Both the position numbers and the translations under genes were made by a program. Of a DNA stretch of 64,000 nucleotides, positions 62,851-64,000 are shown piece after piece. Position 1 is the first letter of the stretch. The number at the start of each line of letters is the position of its first letter. Source of the DNA: Glutamicibacter sp. B1 (lineage in GTDB: Bacteria > Actinomycetota > Actinomycetes > Actinomycetales > Micrococcaceae); contig NZ_CP125942.1 in NCBI RefSeq assembly GCF_039602135.1, positions 2,418,001-2,482,000 of the forward strand, read 5' to 3'. The notes under the pieces were generated by a model. The model had not been told where the DNA came from, made no database searches, and was given only the letters and a program-made list of their open reading frames with translations.

Positions 62851-64000
62851 CTACTTGGTGATCGAGGTGACCTTGCCCGAACCAACGGTGCGGCCGCCTT
62901 CGCGAATTGCGAAGCCGAGGCCCTCTTCCATAGCGATTGGCTGGATCAGCTCAACCGACATTTCGGTGTTGTCGCCTGGCATAACCATTTCGGTGCCCTC
63001 TGGGAGGGTGATAACGCCGGTAACGTCGGTGGTGCGGAAGTAGAACTGCGGACGGTAGTTCGAGTAGAACGGGTTGTGACGTCCGCCTTCGTCCTTCGAC
63101 AGGATGTAGACGTTAGCTTCGAAGTTGGTGTGTGGGGTGATGGAGCCTGGGGCTACAACAACCTGGCCACGCTCAACGTCGTCGCGCTTCAGACCGCGAA
63201 GCAGCAGACCACAGTTCTCGCCTGCCCATGCTTCGTCGAGCTGCTTGTGGAACATCTCGATACCGGTAACGGTGGTCTTCTGGATTGGGCGGATACCAAC
63301 AATCTCAACTTCCGAGTTGATGGCAAGGGTGCCACGCTCGGCGCGACCGGTAACAACGGTACCGCGACCGGTGATGGTGAAGACGTCCTCGATTGGCATC
63401 AAGAATGGCTTGTCACGGTCACGAACTGGATCTGGGATGAAGCTGTCAGCAGCGTCCATCAGTTCCTCAACAGCTGCAACCCACTTTGCGTCGCCTTCCA
63501 GAGCCTTCAGGCCCGAAACGCGGATCACTGGTGCGTCGTCGCCATCGAAGCCCTGGGAGGACAGAAGTTCGCGAACTTCCATCTCCACGAGCTCGAGCAG
63601 CTCTTCGTCGTCAACCATGTCGGACTTGTTCAGTGCGACCATCAGGGTAGGAACACCAACCTGGCGGGCCAGCAGAACGTGCTCGCGGGTCTGAGCCATT
63701 GGACCATCGGTAGCAGCAACCACGAGGATTGCGCCGTCCATCTGAGCAGCACCGGTGATCATGTTCTTGACATAGTCAGCGTGGCCTGGAGCGTCAACGT
63801 GTGCGTAGTGACGCTTTTCAGTCTGGTACTCGATGTGCGAGATATTGATGGTAATACCGCGCTGGCGCTCTTCTGGAGCCGAGTCGATGTTAGCGAAGTC
63901 GCGCTTTTCGTTCAGGTCTGGGTACTTGTCAGCCAGAACCTTGGAGATAGCTGCGGTCAGAGTGGTCTTACCGTGGTCAACGTGACCGATGGTACCAATG
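62851..64000 (-). CDS. tuf: Elongation factor Tu (5' end cut by window edge)
   Basis: Delivers aminoacyl-tRNA to the ribosome as a GTP complex. 383 codons are present; the first visible residues are '[14 protein letters not shown]', the P-loop, so only about a dozen N-terminal residues are missing. 'NKSD' (for the more usual NKCD) is the guanine-recognition motif. '[13 protein letters not shown]' starts domain 2, and the protein ends '[15 protein letters not shown]'. It is followed by a strong terminator. Confidence 0.98.
   Translation of the reverse strand, partial: IGTIGHVDHGKTTLTAAISKVLADKYPDLNEKRDFANIDSAPEERQRGITINISHIEYQTEKRHYAHVDAPGHADYVKNMITGAAQMDGAILVVAATDGPMAQTREHVLLARQVGVPTLMVALNKSDMVDDEELLELVEMEVRELLSSQGFDGDDAPVIRVSGLKALEGDAKWVAAVEELMDAADSFIPDPVRDRDKPFLMPIEDVFTITGRGTVVTGRAERGTLAINSEVEIVGIRPIQKTTVTGIEMFHKQLDEAWAGENCGLLLRGLKRDDVERGQVVVAPGSITPHTNFEANVYILSKDEGGRHNPFYSNYRPQFYFRTTDVTGVITLPEGTEMVMPGDNTEMSVELIQPIAMEEGLGFAIREGGRTVGSGKVTSITK

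Noticed and set aside
1..64000. tRNA, rRNA, CRISPR arrays, prophage
   Set aside because: Intergenic regions were read for T-loop sequences, regularly spaced repeats and integrases; none was found.

Overview
The window comes from a high-GC Gram-positive actinobacterium, most likely a Micrococcaceae member of the Arthrobacter/Glutamicibacter kind. The evidence is the alr-tsaE-tsaB-rimI-tsaD order, an alpha operon that runs rpsK directly to rpoA with no rpsD, a spc operon with no rpsN between rplE and rpsH, Ala/Glu/Gly/Arg-rich tails on several ribosomal proteins, and a levan fructotransferase of the Arthrobacter type. Base composition looks moderate for this group. The species cannot be named from the window alone. 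No tRNA, rRNA, CRISPR array, transposase or phage gene was found.

Layout. 0-8.5 kb: an amino-acid permease cut by the window edge, a THUMP-like SAM methyltransferase, a GCS2-type carboxylate-amine ligase, a MarR regulator overlapping a drug exporter with a long coiled-coil tail, and an FAH-family enzyme. 8.5-13.4 kb: a sucrose cluster (LacI repressor, cytoplasmic GH32 sucrose hydrolase, PfkB fructokinase, LacY-type symporter), laid out like the csc genes of enterobacteria. 13.5-21.1 kb: a six-gene minus-strand operon with a second GH32, an ABC sugar importer (lipoprotein and two permeases, no ATPase), a LacI regulator and a Tat-exported levan fructotransferase. I read it as a complete route from levan to difructose anhydride IV (DFA IV) outside the cell, then uptake and internal hydrolysis. 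21.4-34.1 kb: core genes for t6A modification (tsaD/B/E with rimI), alanine racemase, MscL, pantothenate kinase and amino-sugar and UDP-sugar synthesis (glmS, glmM, ugd), plus acpS and the NAD(P)HX repair enzyme.

34.2-58.5 kb is the ribosomal-protein superlocus on the minus strand: S10 operon (rpsJ to rpsQ), spc operon (rplN to rplO), secY-adk-map, infA-rpmJ-rpsM-rpsK, rpoA-rplQ, truA and rplM-rpsI. It carries two accessory inserts. Between rpsQ and rplN sit a membrane-anchored EEP phosphodiesterase, a VOC protein, an AraC regulator and a tiny membrane protein. Between rplQ and truA, on the opposite strand, sit three paralogous 145-146-residue lipoproteins of unknown function and a small membrane protein. 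58.9-64 kb: a 1248-residue polytopic membrane protein and the 3' part of tuf.

The two most novel pieces are the levan/DFA IV operon, in which a GH32 protein with a non-standard nucleophile motif is a candidate intracellular DFA IV hydrolase, and the three-lipoprotein family with a shared upstream element.
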